A stretch of DNA of 64,000 nt from Methanosarcina sp. 2.H.T.1A.6. GTDB taxonomy: Archaea; Halobacteriota; Methanosarcinia; Methanosarcinales; Methanosarcinaceae. The DNA lies in assembly GCF_000979455.1 (NCBI RefSeq), contig NZ_JJOY01000048.1, forward strand, positions 155,937 to 219,936. The letters are read 5' to 3'. The notes below the pieces were generated by a model that saw nothing but the letters and a program-made list of their open reading frames with translations, was not told where the DNA came from and made no database searches. Within the stretch, counting starts at the first letter, position 1. The number at the start of each line of letters is the position of its first letter. The translations under genes were made by a program, and so were the position numbers. Positions 1-8,960 of this stretch are shown here, piece by piece.

Positions 1-1
1 G

Positions 2-346
2 ATTACTTACCTCCCCCGAAGCGAAAAAGGTGCAACCAAGCTAAACCCTGTAAAAGATGGAATCAGAATCGGATCTACCATTTACAGGCTTGCAAAAGTG
101 CATAACCCTATGTTTTACTTCGGGGTTATAGGCTTTTTCTTTATTATGGCAGGTCTGTTTACGGGAACCTTTGTGGTATTCCAGTGGCTTCAGGGAATCA
201 CCCGCATCCCTCTTTCGATTCTCACAACACTGTTTATTATATTCGGTCTTCAAATGTTCATTTTCGGGATGATCAGTGATCTTATAGTAACTCTCCACAG
301 GCAAACAGTCAGCTTAATCCAGGAGAATAATAAGCAGAGAAAATAA
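2..346 (+). CDS. C-terminal end of a family 2 glycosyltransferase (dolichol-phosphate-sugar type), partial
   Basis: The reading frame is open from the first bases of the window, so the gene begins upstream; the GTG at 98 is internal. The visible 114 residues start with a soluble stretch (SEKGATKLNPVKDGIRIGS) of the kind that precedes the membrane part of polyprenyl-phosphate glycosyltransferases. Two hydrophobic helices follow (about FYFGVIGFFFIMAGLF and SILTTLFIIFGLQMFIFGMISD), and the protein ends in a basic tail. The ISDLIV segment after the second helix is typical of this family. The likely role is transfer of a sugar to a lipid carrier for surface glycan or protein glycosylation. The catalytic GT-A domain lies outside the window, so substrate and linkage cannot be judged. 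Confidence 0.75.
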   Translation: MTYLPRSEKGATKLNPVKDGIRIGSTIYRLAKVHNPMFYFGVIGFFFIMAGLFTGTFVVFQWLQGITRIPLSILTTLFIIFGLQMFIFGMISDLIVTLHRQTVSLIQENNKQRK

Positions 347-761
347 TAAGAAATCTCTGTGTTTTCTGATCGCTGCACATTTTTTAAGCATTCTACAGGT
401 CTTTTCCTGTACTTATTTTTTCTCCGGATCTACTTTTTCATCTCATTTTTCATCCTCATTTTTCATCCTCATTTTTCAAGTTTCTTCTAATATAACTCTC
501 CCCTCAACTCAACTTTACTTGTTATCTACTCAAAACAACTTTTAATAATTCTTTATAAAAAACTTATTTTAATCCGATGCTATCTATTTTCGGCATCTCT
601 CTACATATAAGTAAAGTAAAGTTGATTAAGGTTAAAGTTAGTTTTTTAAATAGTGTTATATATAATTACTAGCCTTTTAGGATCTAACTCACAATCCCTT
701 TACTTACTTATGAATCTTGCATGATGATCTTACAGATAAATGAAAGCTTGAGGTACTAAAT
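347..761. promoter_or_regulatory. thiC upstream region: T-rich repeats, TATA box and leader
   Basis: No gene seen. Just after the glycosyltransferase there are three T-rich repeats of TCATCCTCATTTT (about 436-478) that probably end its transcript. A good archaeal TATA element (GTTATATATAATT, about 654-666) would start a transcript near 690, giving thiC a leader of about 70 bases ending in a GAGGTAC ribosome-binding site at 750-756. I looked for the TPP riboswitch core sequences in this leader and did not find them. Confidence 0.55.
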
Positions 762-2048
762 ATGACAATTGTGGAAGATGCACAAAAAGGAATTATCACT
801 GAAGAGATGAAGATCGTTGCAAAGGACGAAGGACTTGACCCTGAATTTGTCCGCCGTGGCGTTGCAGCCGGAAGAATCGTTATTCCAACCTCTCCCTACA
901 GACAGGTAAAGATTTGCGGTATTGGAGAAGGGCTCAGGACCAAGGTCAATGCCTCCATTGGTGTATCCTCAGACATTGTTGATCCAGAGATGGAAGTCCA
1001 AAAGGCAATCGCTGCAGAAAAAGCAGGCGCCGACACCCTCATGGAGCTCGGGACCGGTGGAGACTTCCTCGCAATCAGGAAAAAAGTCATTGACAGCATC
1101 TCCCTTTCAGTTGGTTCAGTGCCTCTTTACCAGGCTTTCATTGAAGCTGCAAGGAAGTACGGTTCAATCGTGCACATGACCGAAGACGAGCTCTTCAACG
1201 CAACCGAAGCCCAGGCAAAGCTCGGAACCAACTTCATGGCAATCCACACTGGTATCAACAACATTACCCTTGACAGGCTTAAAGCCCACGGCAGGTACGG
1301 CGGTCTCTGCTCCCGTGGCGGCGCCTTCATGAGCTCCTGGATGCTCCATAACGAAAAGGAAAACCCACTCTTCGCAAACTTCGACTACCTCGTTGAAATC
1401 CTCAAGGAACACGAAGTTGTCCTCTCCACCGGAAATGGAATGCGTGCAGGTGCAATCCACGACGCAACCGACCGCGCCCAGATCCAGGAATTGATTATCA
1501 ACTCCGAGATGGCTGACAGGGCACACAAGCAGGGCCTGCAGGTCATTGTCGAAGGTCCTGGCCACGTCCCCCTCGACCAGATCGAAACCAACGTAAAGCT
1601 CATGAAGGAAATGAGCGGCCACAAGCCCTTCTACATGCTCGGTCCTCTCGTTACTGACATCGCCCCCGGCTATGACCACATCGTAACCGCAATCGGCGCA
1701 TCCGTATCCGCATCATGCGGCTGTGACTTCCTCTGCTATGTGACTCCTGCAGAGCACCTTGCCCTCCCGAACCTCGAAGACGTCATAACCGGAGTCAAGA
1801 CCTCCAGAATTGCAGCTCACGTCGGCGACATGATAAAGTACCCCGAAAGAGCAAGACAGTGGGACCTTGACATGGGCAGAGCAAGAAGAGAACTCGACTG
1901 GGAAAAGATGTACTCCCTTGCAATCGACCCCGAACACGCAAGAGCAGTCAGGACCAGCAGGGCACCCGAAGACACCGACGCATGCACAATGTGCGGCAAC
2001 TACTGCGCCCTGAAGATCGTCAACCAGAGCTACAACCTCGCAAAATAA
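762..2048 (+). CDS. thiC: Phosphomethylpyrimidine synthase ThiC
   Basis: ThiC is a radical SAM enzyme that rearranges aminoimidazole ribotide into the hydroxymethylpyrimidine phosphate part of thiamine. At 428 residues this is the short form common in archaea and clostridia, without the long N-terminal extension of enterobacterial ThiC. Diagnostic stretches are MELGTGGD near residue 95, VEGPGHVP near 265, GPLVTDIAPGYDHI near 295 and the cysteine cluster CTMCGNYC near the C-terminus that carries the iron-sulfur cluster. In this protein the last two cysteines are three residues apart rather than the four of the bacterial CX2CX4C motif. The ATG follows a GAGGTAC ribosome-binding site. No other thiamine gene is adjacent. 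Confidence 0.95.
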   Translation: MTIVEDAQKGIITEEMKIVAKDEGLDPEFVRRGVAAGRIVIPTSPYRQVKICGIGEGLRTKVNASIGVSSDIVDPEMEVQKAIAAEKAGADTLMELGTGGDFLAIRKKVIDSISLSVGSVPLYQAFIEAARKYGSIVHMTEDELFNATEAQAKLGTNFMAIHTGINNITLDRLKAHGRYGGLCSRGGAFMSSWMLHNEKENPLFANFDYLVEILKEHEVVLSTGNGMRAGAIHDATDRAQIQELIINSEMADRAHKQGLQVIVEGPGHVPLDQIETNVKLMKEMSGHKPFYMLGPLVTDIAPGYDHIVTAIGASVSASCGCDFLCYVTPAEHLALPNLEDVITGVKTSRIAAHVGDMIKYPERARQWDLDMGRARRELDWEKMYSLAIDPEHARAVRTSRAPEDTDACTMCGNYCALKIVNQSYNLAK

Positions 2049-2182
2049 GCAAGTAGTCTCGCAAAAAAAGTAAGGCCTTTGGCCTTTACTTTCTTTTCTT
2101 TTGTTTTTGTTATTTTCAGTTTTTGTTGTTTTTCAGTTTTTGTTGTTTTTCAGTTTTTCTGTATTTTTCGTGAATTTTTGAT

Positions 2183-3286
2183 TTATTCTTTTTCCGAAAT
2201 TGACTCTGCAATTTTCAGTAATTCGTCTTTTTCCAGGGGGGTGGTAAGGCTCAGGTCAATATCCCTTATCTTCCAGCTCAGGATATTCATGTCCCCCAGG
2301 TCAAGGTACTTCCCTTCCATCCCGTTAATAGAAACTTCTTCTGCAGAATTCATGATTGGAGCTTCCGGGGCCTCGTTTTCGTGTACGGTTTCCGAAAGGA
2401 AAATATAATCTTCCTCCTCGTTTTCGTATCTCAGGGAAACCGTCTCGGAGGCCTGCCCTTCAGGGGCTATCCAGCTGTTGTTGGAGACCGTCGAATAGTT
2501 GAAGGCATATCCTTCGGGGAGGTACTCCGGAACCAGGATTTCAAATCCCGCAGATTCTCTGGCTTCTTCGAGGGTCATTTCTTCGGGAATTAATGAGTCA
2601 AAATTCACGGTCTTTACGGTTGCCCCTTCCGGCACCTCGAATACAAACTCGGAATCCGGGATCCCCTGATTGACTTCCAGGTCGCGGATCTCAAGTTCCA
2701 TCATCAGGTTTCCGCTGCTGTCATATATTTCATACCTTAGAGGCATCCATGTCTCTTTGTCCACCCAGAGTTTCATCCCTTCTACAAACAGGAGTCCCTC
2801 TTTTTCCTCTTTCGGGTTTGCCTCCAGCAAGTATGCGGACCTTCCGTCGATTTCCTCCATACCAAGCAGAGAGACATCCGTTTTGTTCAGGAACTCGCCA
2901 ATAATTCCTGCGGAATCTAACTCACCCAATACCGGGGTATCCGGCATTTCCATTTTTATGACCGTATTTGTTTTCGGGTCATAGGTCCACATAAATTCCC
3001 CGTCCGAAACCACAATTGTTCCTGCTTCTTCTTCAGGTTTGATTGCAACGGTTTTTGTCTTGTCTGGTTTCTTCTGCAGGGTCTGGATCTCACTTTCTCG
3101 TGTCTGATTTCCAATGTATGAGGTTATTTGCATCGTATACGAGTAATCCTGGATGCTGGCTTCTTTTTCCTGCATCTGTTCTGCGATTTCTTCCGCACTG
3201 TGTTCCTCGGTACAGCCCGATACAAAAAGGACCGGAACCAGCAGAACCAGTAATGTAAATGCTGTAAGTATTTTCCTGTCTGTCAT
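2183..3286 (-). CDS. Lipoprotein with LolA-like domain and DUF4367 domain
   Basis: The protein has a lipoprotein signal peptide (hydrophobic run ending in VSGC, with Cys near residue 25 from the chosen start). A LolA/LppX-like beta domain follows, with the hallmarks IQDYSYTM, KPDKTK, VVSDGEFMWTYDP and a WMPLRYEIYD strand. The C-terminal third (from about residue 230, MTLEEARESAGFEILVPEYLPEGY) is a DUF4367 domain. I chose the ATG at 3286 because GGAG lies four bases before it; an upstream GTG would add four residues. It is anchored outside the cell membrane; ligand unknown. It lies downstream of a close paralogue on the same strand and is the only one of the local family with both domains intact. 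Confidence 0.85.
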   Translation of the reverse strand: MTDRKILTAFTLLVLLVPVLFVSGCTEEHSAEEIAEQMQEKEASIQDYSYTMQITSYIGNQTRESEIQTLQKKPDKTKTVAIKPEEEAGTIVVSDGEFMWTYDPKTNTVIKMEMPDTPVLGELDSAGIIGEFLNKTDVSLLGMEEIDGRSAYLLEANPKEEKEGLLFVEGMKLWVDKETWMPLRYEIYDSSGNLMMELEIRDLEVNQGIPDSEFVFEVPEGATVKTVNFDSLIPEEMTLEEARESAGFEILVPEYLPEGYAFNYSTVSNNSWIAPEGQASETVSLRYENEEEDYIFLSETVHENEAPEAPIMNSAEEVSINGMEGKYLDLGDMNILSWKIRDIDLSLTTPLEKDELLKIAESISEKE

Positions 3287-3387
3287 TTTCTCCACCATTC
3301 TATTTCCCGGGTTTTTTGAATTCTTCCCATCCCATTGAAAGTTGAATCCTATTCTTCCTCCCTATTTTCCACCGTTGCCCCTTCTCT

Positions 3388-4305
3388 TCAGGGACAAAGA
3401 CCTATGATGAAACCTGAGGCTATCTGCCTGTCCCCATCAGGGCCTGTCAGGTTTTCAGGAGGATAATATTTCCCGAACTCTCTGGTTTCTACCGTTGTCC
3501 CTTCCGGCACCTCAAATTCAAATTCGGAGTCCTGGATGCCCGTGTTGATTTTCAGGTCTCGTATTTCATATTTTACTGTCAGGTTTTCGCTGCTGTCATA
3601 TGTCTCATACCGGAGAAGCGTCCCTGTCTCTTTATCTATCCAGAACTTTTCCCTATATCCTGGCTGGGCCCCCTCTTCTTCTCCATCTGCCTCTTTCTCT
3701 CCACCTTTTTCGTTATCTTCCTCTCTTTTTTCATCTCCTTTTTCTTCGGAGTTCTTTCCCAGCAGGTAGGCGGGCCTGTCGTCTATCTCTTCTGTCCCGA
3801 GAAGGGATACACCGCTGTCATTCAGGAGGCCTTCAATGAACCCGGTACCACTGTTTTCTCCAGACTCTTTCTCTGCAGATTCTTTTTCCTCGGATTCTTT
3901 TTCTTCGGGTCCGGAAGTTTCAGGCAGTTTTACTTTTATGGTGGTGTTTTTCCAGGGGTAATAGGTCCACATGTACTCTCCGTCCGAAACCTCTTCTTTT
4001 TCAGTTTCTTCTCCCGGTTTTTTCGTTAGAATTCTGTACATGTCCGGTTTCTTGCACATGACCTCATATTCCCTTTCCAGGGCTTCTCCCTCTAAAAATA
4101 AGTTCAGGTGTATTATACATGAGTAATCTTCGATATTGCCCTCGTTTTGCTGTATATGGGCTGCAATTTCTTCTATTGTAAGTCCATTCTCTTCTGTAAG
4201 TTCCTTTTCTACAGTGAGTTTCTCCCCGCAGCCCGAGGTAAATAGGGCAAGTGTCGTTGCGATAAGTACGACGATAAGTACGGGCAGTATTGTCTTTGTT
4301 TTCAT
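3388..4305 (-). CDS. LolA-like lipoprotein, paralogue lacking the DUF4367 domain
   Basis: This is a lipoprotein (signal ending FTSGC) with the same LolA-like domain as its downstream neighbour: IEDYSCIIHL, KKPDMYRI, SDGEYMWTYYPWKNT, ETGTLLRYETYDSS and QDSEFEFEVPEGTTVETREFG all have counterparts there. Two insertions rich in Glu, Lys and Asp (about residues 145-165 and 205-225) are unique to this copy. Where the paralogue continues into DUF4367, this one ends after a short unrelated tail (QIASGFIIGLCP). It may therefore have lost its C-terminal domain by an old frameshift or deletion. The ATG at 4305 has GGAG four bases upstream. It probably forms a duplicated pair with 2183-3286, 101 bases away. 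Confidence 0.8.
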   Translation of the reverse strand: MKTKTILPVLIVVLIATTLALFTSGCGEKLTVEKELTEENGLTIEEIAAHIQQNEGNIEDYSCIIHLNLFLEGEALEREYEVMCKKPDMYRILTKKPGEETEKEEVSDGEYMWTYYPWKNTTIKVKLPETSGPEEKESEEKESAEKESGENSGTGFIEGLLNDSGVSLLGTEEIDDRPAYLLGKNSEEKGDEKREEDNEKGGEKEADGEEEGAQPGYREKFWIDKETGTLLRYETYDSSENLTVKYEIRDLKINTGIQDSEFEFEVPEGTTVETREFGKYYPPENLTGPDGDRQIASGFIIGLCP

Positions 4306-4553
4306 TTTCTCCAACTTCCAGTTTTTTTTATTTACGTTTTCCTTTTGTTTTCTTGATCTTTTTTCTGTTTTCGGGCCAGTACTTCAAATTTTAAAGTTTG
4401 TTTATGATAAATCTTTCGAAAAAATATTATAAAATATATGTCTTAATTGTGAAATTTCTGCCTATTCATTGGAGAATTTTATAGGTCCGGCATTGAATAG
4501 GCATTTCTACCAGAAACAATAGAACTACCTGTAACCGGCAGGAGAAAACAGAA

Positions 4554-5030
4554 ATGTATTATCATGTAGTTGGATCCCCAATAGGCCCAATACTTCTGGC
4601 AGGGGACGAGGAAGGCCTGAAATACTTAAACATCCAGACAGGCAAAAAGAACATCGAAGTTCCTGATGGCTGGGCGGAAAATGAGGATTTTTTCAGGGAA
4701 ATTTCCGGGCAACTTGAAGCTTATTTTGCAGGGCAACTCAAGTCTTTTGACGTAAAGCTGGCTCCCGAAGGCACGGAGTTTCAGAAATCTGTCTGGAAGG
4801 CTCTATGTGAAATCCCTTATGGGGAAACCAGGACTTACGGAGAGGTCGCAAAAAGCATTGGAAACCAGAAGGCTTCCCGGGCCGTGGGGCTTGCAAACAA
4901 CCGGAATCCGATCGCAATAATAGTGCCATGCCACAGGGTTATCGGGGCAAACGGGAAACTTACGGGTTATGCTAGTGGGCTGGATGTAAAAGAGTTTTTA
5001 TTAAGGCTTGAAGGAAACAATTTGAAATAA
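4554..5030 (+). CDS. ogt: Methylated-DNA-protein-cysteine methyltransferase (Ogt/AGT)
   Basis: A suicide DNA-repair protein that moves alkyl groups from O6-methylguanine to its own cysteine. The active site IIVPCHRVIG is present near residue 130, with the helix-turn-helix region FQKSVWKALCEIPYGETRTYGEVA and the arginine-finger segment SRAVGLANNRNPI before it. The short N-terminal domain (about 70 residues) and total of 158 residues match the Ogt family. An AGGAG ribosome-binding site precedes the ATG. It is a single gene facing away from the lipoprotein pair. Confidence 0.95.
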   Translation: MYYHVVGSPIGPILLAGDEEGLKYLNIQTGKKNIEVPDGWAENEDFFREISGQLEAYFAGQLKSFDVKLAPEGTEFQKSVWKALCEIPYGETRTYGEVAKSIGNQKASRAVGLANNRNPIAIIVPCHRVIGANGKLTGYASGLDVKEFLLRLEGNNLK

Positions 5031-5180
5031 GAAAACACAAAGATCATTCCTCATTTCTCTGTAAATCCTGTTTAGTTCTCTGTGAGTTCTGTCAACTTTT
5101 CTTTAATCTATATACCAATTTCAAAAACAGGAATGCAACTGTAAGATAAAATATTGTCACAAGAACAATCATTATTTCAG

Positions 5181-5258
5181 TCATGTGCTGACCGCTTTGG
5201 AACAATACTTATTCCCGGAGAAATCATGTGCTGACCGCTTTGGAACAATACTTATTCC
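5181..5258. repeat. Two 35-bp direct repeats, period 43 bp
   Basis: The 35-base unit beginning TCATGTGCTGACCGCTTTGG occurs identically at 5181-5215 and 5224-5258, separated by eight bases. It lies between two genes that converge on it (ogt and the lipoprotein at 5325). It is too short and lacks the count for a CRISPR, so it looks like a recent local duplication. Confidence 0.9.
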
Positions 5259-5324
5259 TGCAGATTTAATTACCTCAGCTTTTTCTGGAAAGGCGGACTC
5301 GATGTTGAATTTCAGCTCAGTTAT

Positions 5325-6278
5325 TTATATTGCCGTTAACGGAGTTGAAATGTTTTCCGAGAGATTCTGTGATACGTTTATCCATAGACGAAGGTCTCTA
5401 TAAGGCATGCAGATGCCCTCTTCAAGTACATTCTTCTCGTCCTCATTGTAGAGCAAAAATCCAAGCGTCATCTCCGTTCCCTCAAAGGGTGGGGTTATGG
5501 TAACTGCTTTTTCCCAGGTCTCGTTGTCCCCGAGAGTTATATACTGCTGATCAGGGGGTAAAGGCAGAGGTGTATCTTCGAGCCTGACTTCCATTGTATA
5601 ATTCACGGGTTTGTACTCATGGTTCACGACTCCTACTATTACTGTTCCGCTTTTTCCGAGAACGTAATCTGTTGGATAGTTCTCAGCAGTTCCTTCAGGT
5701 CCGAGGATATAGAATTCGGTATAAGGATCTAAAGATTCCGCGATTTTCAGCATCTCGGCTTTTTCGAGAGATCCGCTCAAGGTTATCTCAACTCCTCCAA
5801 GCTCCCACTGCAGTAGATTCAGATCTTCTGGTCCTTCAAGGTATTTTGCATCTCTTTCGTTGATGCTAATTTTTTCAGTCCCCTCCATGAACGTATTTTC
5901 TTCAAGCTTGTCTGGGTAGACTGTTATTTCAGCATCCCCAAACTCCCATTTGCTTTCGTAGACTGTTTCCTTTATCTGAAAGCTTTTGTTCCCCTTTTGA
6001 TAATTAAGGATGACTATTTTGGCATCCTGATCTTCAGGAGTTATATTGCCATTATTGTATACTATCGAATAATTGAAAACATATCCATCGGGCAGGTATT
6101 CCGGGGTTATGATCTCAAAGCTGGCTTGTTGTCTGGCTTCTTCAAGGCTAAGTTTTTCGGGAACTTCAGAGTCTTCTTCTGAATCCGGGGGTTCTGCAAT
6201 CGTTCTTTCCTCGCAGCCTGATGTAAAAAGAGTCAGGCTTATGAGAATCAGTATGAATAATATTTTTGTATGTTTCAT
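5325..6278 (-). CDS. Lipoprotein with DUF4367 domain and DUF1616-like C-terminal domain
   Basis: This is a lipoprotein (signal LFTSGC) whose first domain (KLSLEEARQQASFEIITPEYLPDGYVFNYS onward) is the same DUF4367 fold found at the end of the 2183 gene. It even repeats the order EEISINERDAKYLE/LNLLQWELGGVEITLSG. The second half (YTEFYILGPEGTAENYPTDYVLGKSGTVIVGVVNHEY) resembles a DUF1616 extracellular domain. Thus three neighbouring lipoproteins share modules in different arrangements: LolA+DUF4367, LolA alone and DUF4367+DUF1616. The ATG at 6278 fits the signal peptide; longer starts add an unlikely charged N-terminus. The function is unknown and the location is extracellular and membrane-anchored. 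Confidence 0.8.
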   Translation of the reverse strand: MKHTKILFILILISLTLFTSGCEERTIAEPPDSEEDSEVPEKLSLEEARQQASFEIITPEYLPDGYVFNYSIVYNNGNITPEDQDAKIVILNYQKGNKSFQIKETVYESKWEFGDAEITVYPDKLEENTFMEGTEKISINERDAKYLEGPEDLNLLQWELGGVEITLSGSLEKAEMLKIAESLDPYTEFYILGPEGTAENYPTDYVLGKSGTVIVGVVNHEYKPVNYTMEVRLEDTPLPLPPDQQYITLGDNETWEKAVTITPPFEGTEMTLGFLLYNEDEKNVLEEGICMPYRDLRLWINVSQNLSENISTPLTAI

Positions 6279-6399
6279 TTTCGCCACGCTTTTTCTATTT
6301 CCCTCTATATTTTCCAATGTAGGACTGTATCTTCTCACATCTTAATATTATTTCTCAATTCGCCATAGTGTAAAATAGCAAAAAAGCCGAATAATATTC

Positions 6400-7188
6400 A
6401 TGTCTGTCATCACCCTTACCACCGATTTTGGGGACCTCTACCCTGCAGCCATGAAAGCCGTGGTCCTGCGTATCAACCCCGACGCGAAAATCGTTGATAT
6501 AACTCACTCGATCTCAAGGGCCGGTATCCGGGAAGGCGCTTTTGCCCTTTACTCTCTTGTCCCTTATTTTCCGGAAAAGACTGTTCATGTGGCAGTTGTC
6601 GACCCCGGGGTCGGGACTTCCCGCCGCGCCCTTGCCATAAAAGCCGGAGAGGCTGGCCGTGAGCAGTTTTTCGTGGGGCCTGACAACGGGCTCCTGATCC
6701 CTGCAGCTCGCTGCCTGGGGGAGATGGAAGTGTATGAAATTACAAACAGGGACCTTATGCTCAAATCCGGGATTTCCGCGACATTCCACGGCAGGGACAT
6801 CTTTGCACCTGTGGGAGCCCACCTCTCAAAAGGTATGCCAATCGAGGGTGTCGGGCATAGAGTCTCGGATTTTGTGGACCTTGATTTCGGATATTTTGGA
6901 GTTGACGGGCCTTTTCTTATGGGGAAAGTTGTTTTTGCTGACAGTTTCGGAAATGTGATTACGAATATCCCGGAAGATGCCATTCTGCAATTTTGCACTT
7001 TTGGCTCGAAGGTAGAGGTAAACGGCCGAAAAGTCCCCTTTGTCCGGAGTTATGGTTTTGTCGGACAGGAAGATGCACTTGCACTTATAGGCAGCCACGG
7101 TTTTCTGGAAATTGCGATAAACCAGGGAAGTGCTGCACTTCAGTTCGGGCTCAGAGGTGGGGACCCTGTGGCAATTAAAATTTTATGA
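6400..7188 (+). CDS. SAM hydroxide adenosyltransferase (DUF62 family)
   Basis: This family uses hydroxide to split S-adenosylmethionine into adenosine and methionine. Markers of the family are the opening ITLTTDFGDLYPAAMKAV, DITHSI near residue 35, VVDPGVGTSRRALAIK near 66, FVGPDNGLL near 90, and FHGRDIFAPVGAHLS near 125. The C-terminal barrel includes DSFGNVITNI. The length of 262 residues is usual. Related bacterial enzymes make fluorinated or chlorinated adenosines, but archaeal members are hydrolases; which of these applies cannot be read from the sequence. It appears to stand alone. Confidence 0.9.
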   Translation: MSVITLTTDFGDLYPAAMKAVVLRINPDAKIVDITHSISRAGIREGAFALYSLVPYFPEKTVHVAVVDPGVGTSRRALAIKAGEAGREQFFVGPDNGLLIPAARCLGEMEVYEITNRDLMLKSGISATFHGRDIFAPVGAHLSKGMPIEGVGHRVSDFVDLDFGYFGVDGPFLMGKVVFADSFGNVITNIPEDAILQFCTFGSKVEVNGRKVPFVRSYGFVGQEDALALIGSHGFLEIAINQGSAALQFGLRGGDPVAIKIL

Positions 7189-7252
7189 GTAGCTTCGCCT
7201 TCAGGCAGGTGAATATTTATAGAATATTCTTTATACAAACTGCCCGTTAAGT

Positions 7253-8748
7253 ATGAAATTAACTGATGTAAAAACGTACAAACTGGAATTCTTTTTCTTT
7301 TCTATTCTGATTGTTCTAAGCTATGTCGCTCTTTCCGGAAATGATCCCGGAACCAGGGCCGGAAGTATGAATAATTACTTCTGGGTGCCCTCTGCGGTGA
7401 TGCAGTCTATAGCTGCAGTATATGCCGTGTTTATTGCCATTTTTGCCCTGTCCTGCAGAGGGCCCGGGACAGCATCCATTCGATTGCAAACCGGTTAAAG
7501 CTCCCTTTGAAAATCGTATCATACACGGCTGCCGGAAGCATATATCTCAACGGGCTGATGCTTATCATTTTCAGCTTATATTCTCCCCCAGAAGTGAAAA
7601 TAAAGTTCATGCTTTTCACTTCTCTGTTTTCATTAGTAGCCTCCCTCGTCGCCATCGTTTATCTTTCCCTGGAGATGTTAAGTGATGTTTCCGGGCTAAA
7701 AACTTCCTCCGAAAAATTTGCTCATCTTTCGAATCTCCTTCGGGAGCTTGAGGGCTTGGGGTCTTCAGGGCAAATGGAGCTCAGTGCCGAGGATACGGAG
7801 TTCTGTATCCAGGCCCTTGATGACGAAAAACCGGATGTCCGGATGGTTGCGGCTCAGCTTCTGGGTCGGTTGGGGGATGAACAGGCAGCAGATGCACTCT
7901 TAAGAAAATTGGCAGATAAAAATTCCCGGGTGAGGGGAGCTGCAGTTGAGGCTCTCGGTTGTGTTGGGAGCGAAAAAACCGTCGATGTGCTTGTTGAAAA
8001 GCTTGAAGATAAAGATCCTGACTTCAGGTCGCATACCATCCGGGCGCTTGCCAGGCTCGGAGATGAAAGGGCAGTTTTCCCTCTTGCCAGAAGGATGGAC
8101 GATAAAGTCCTTGAGGTCAGGGTTGCTGCAGCCGAAGCTCTCGGAAACCTTGGAAGCCGGAATGCGGTAGATGCCCTTCTCAAAAAGCTGGAAGACCCTC
8201 AGATGGCAGGCACTCCCGTAGAACTTCAAAAACATATCATGGTCGCTCTTGGGGAAATCGGGGATAAAAAAGCCCTGGAAGCCATTCTTTCCAGATTGGA
8301 TTCTCCCTACCCGGAAATCAGAAAGCATGCCGCAGAAGCTCTTGGAAACCTGGGGGACGAGATGGCTGTTTCCCACATGGTCAAAAAACTCGCTGATCTC
8401 AGCCCTGAAGTAAGAAACGCTTCCGCATATGCCCTGGGAAAACTCGGAGACAAACGTGCAGTTGAGCCTCTCATCGGAATGCTTAACGAACCCGACCCCG
8501 AACTCAGGATTACTGCCGTATATGCACTTGGAAACCTCAGAGCCCCGCAGGCAGTAAGCTCTCTTATCAAAATGCTGGATGACGATAATCCCTGGGTAAT
8601 AAAGTGTGCCGCCGAAGCCCTCGGAAAAAGTGGAGATAAAAAAGCAATCGAAGTCCTCGTTAATAAACTAAATGACATGGACCCGGAGGTCAGGAGAGTT
8701 GCAGCCGGAGCCCTGGGGATTATTTCCGAAAACCAGGATTTCAGGTGA
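7253..8748 (+). pseudogene. Membrane-anchored HEAT-repeat protein, interrupted by a single frameshift
   Basis: The first part (7253-about 7449) encodes two membrane helices in frame 2. The rest (about 7450-8748, frame 1) continues without a break through a coiled segment (VLQRARDSIHSIANRLKLPLK), two more helices and about nine PBS-lyase-type HEAT repeats of roughly 31 residues (pattern VRxxAAxALGxLGDxxAVxxLxxKLxD). The two frames join in sense at CTGTCCTGCAG near 7450: restoring one base after CTG gives IAIFALVLQRARD. Either the gene recently lost a base, or the base call is wrong, or the second part is translated from the ATG-less region by reinitiation. The repeats are not decayed, so the damage is recent. 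The repeats would serve protein contacts under the membrane. Confidence 0.75.
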
Positions 8749-8819
8749 AAAAGGATCAAAGGAATAAGAAACATTTGATACGGTATTCCGGTTGCCCTGT
8801 TTTTCGCTCCCTGAACTTA

Positions 8820-8960
8820 TCCCCACACCTGTTTTAAGTCCTCTTGAGCGAACAAAGTGAGCGAAAAGGACCGCGTGCTGTTGCACTTGCAGTGCAACTC
8901 CCAGAAAATCTCCGATTTCCTGTGATCCCGAAGCGCAAATCGGGAAGCGCAAATCTGCCG
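8820..8960. repeat. Hairpin-containing spacer between two converging genes
   Basis: A perfect inverted repeat GTTGCAC-TTGCA-GTGCAAC lies at 8880-8898. It is preceded by a doubled GAGCGAA word (8846-8862) and followed by two copies of AAGCGCAAATC (8932-8955). The block sits between the ends of the HEAT-repeat gene and the radical SAM gene and may act as a two-way transcription stop. It also has the look of a small dispersed genome repeat. Confidence 0.6.

Noticed and set aside
350..761. Possible TPP riboswitch before thiC
   Set aside because: I looked for the conserved CUGAGA and ACCUGAUCUGG-like segments in the leader and found neither; thiamine control here must use another way.
5181..5258. 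Direct repeats as a CRISPR array
   Set aside because: Only two units with an 8-base gap, no spacer set and no cas genes nearby.
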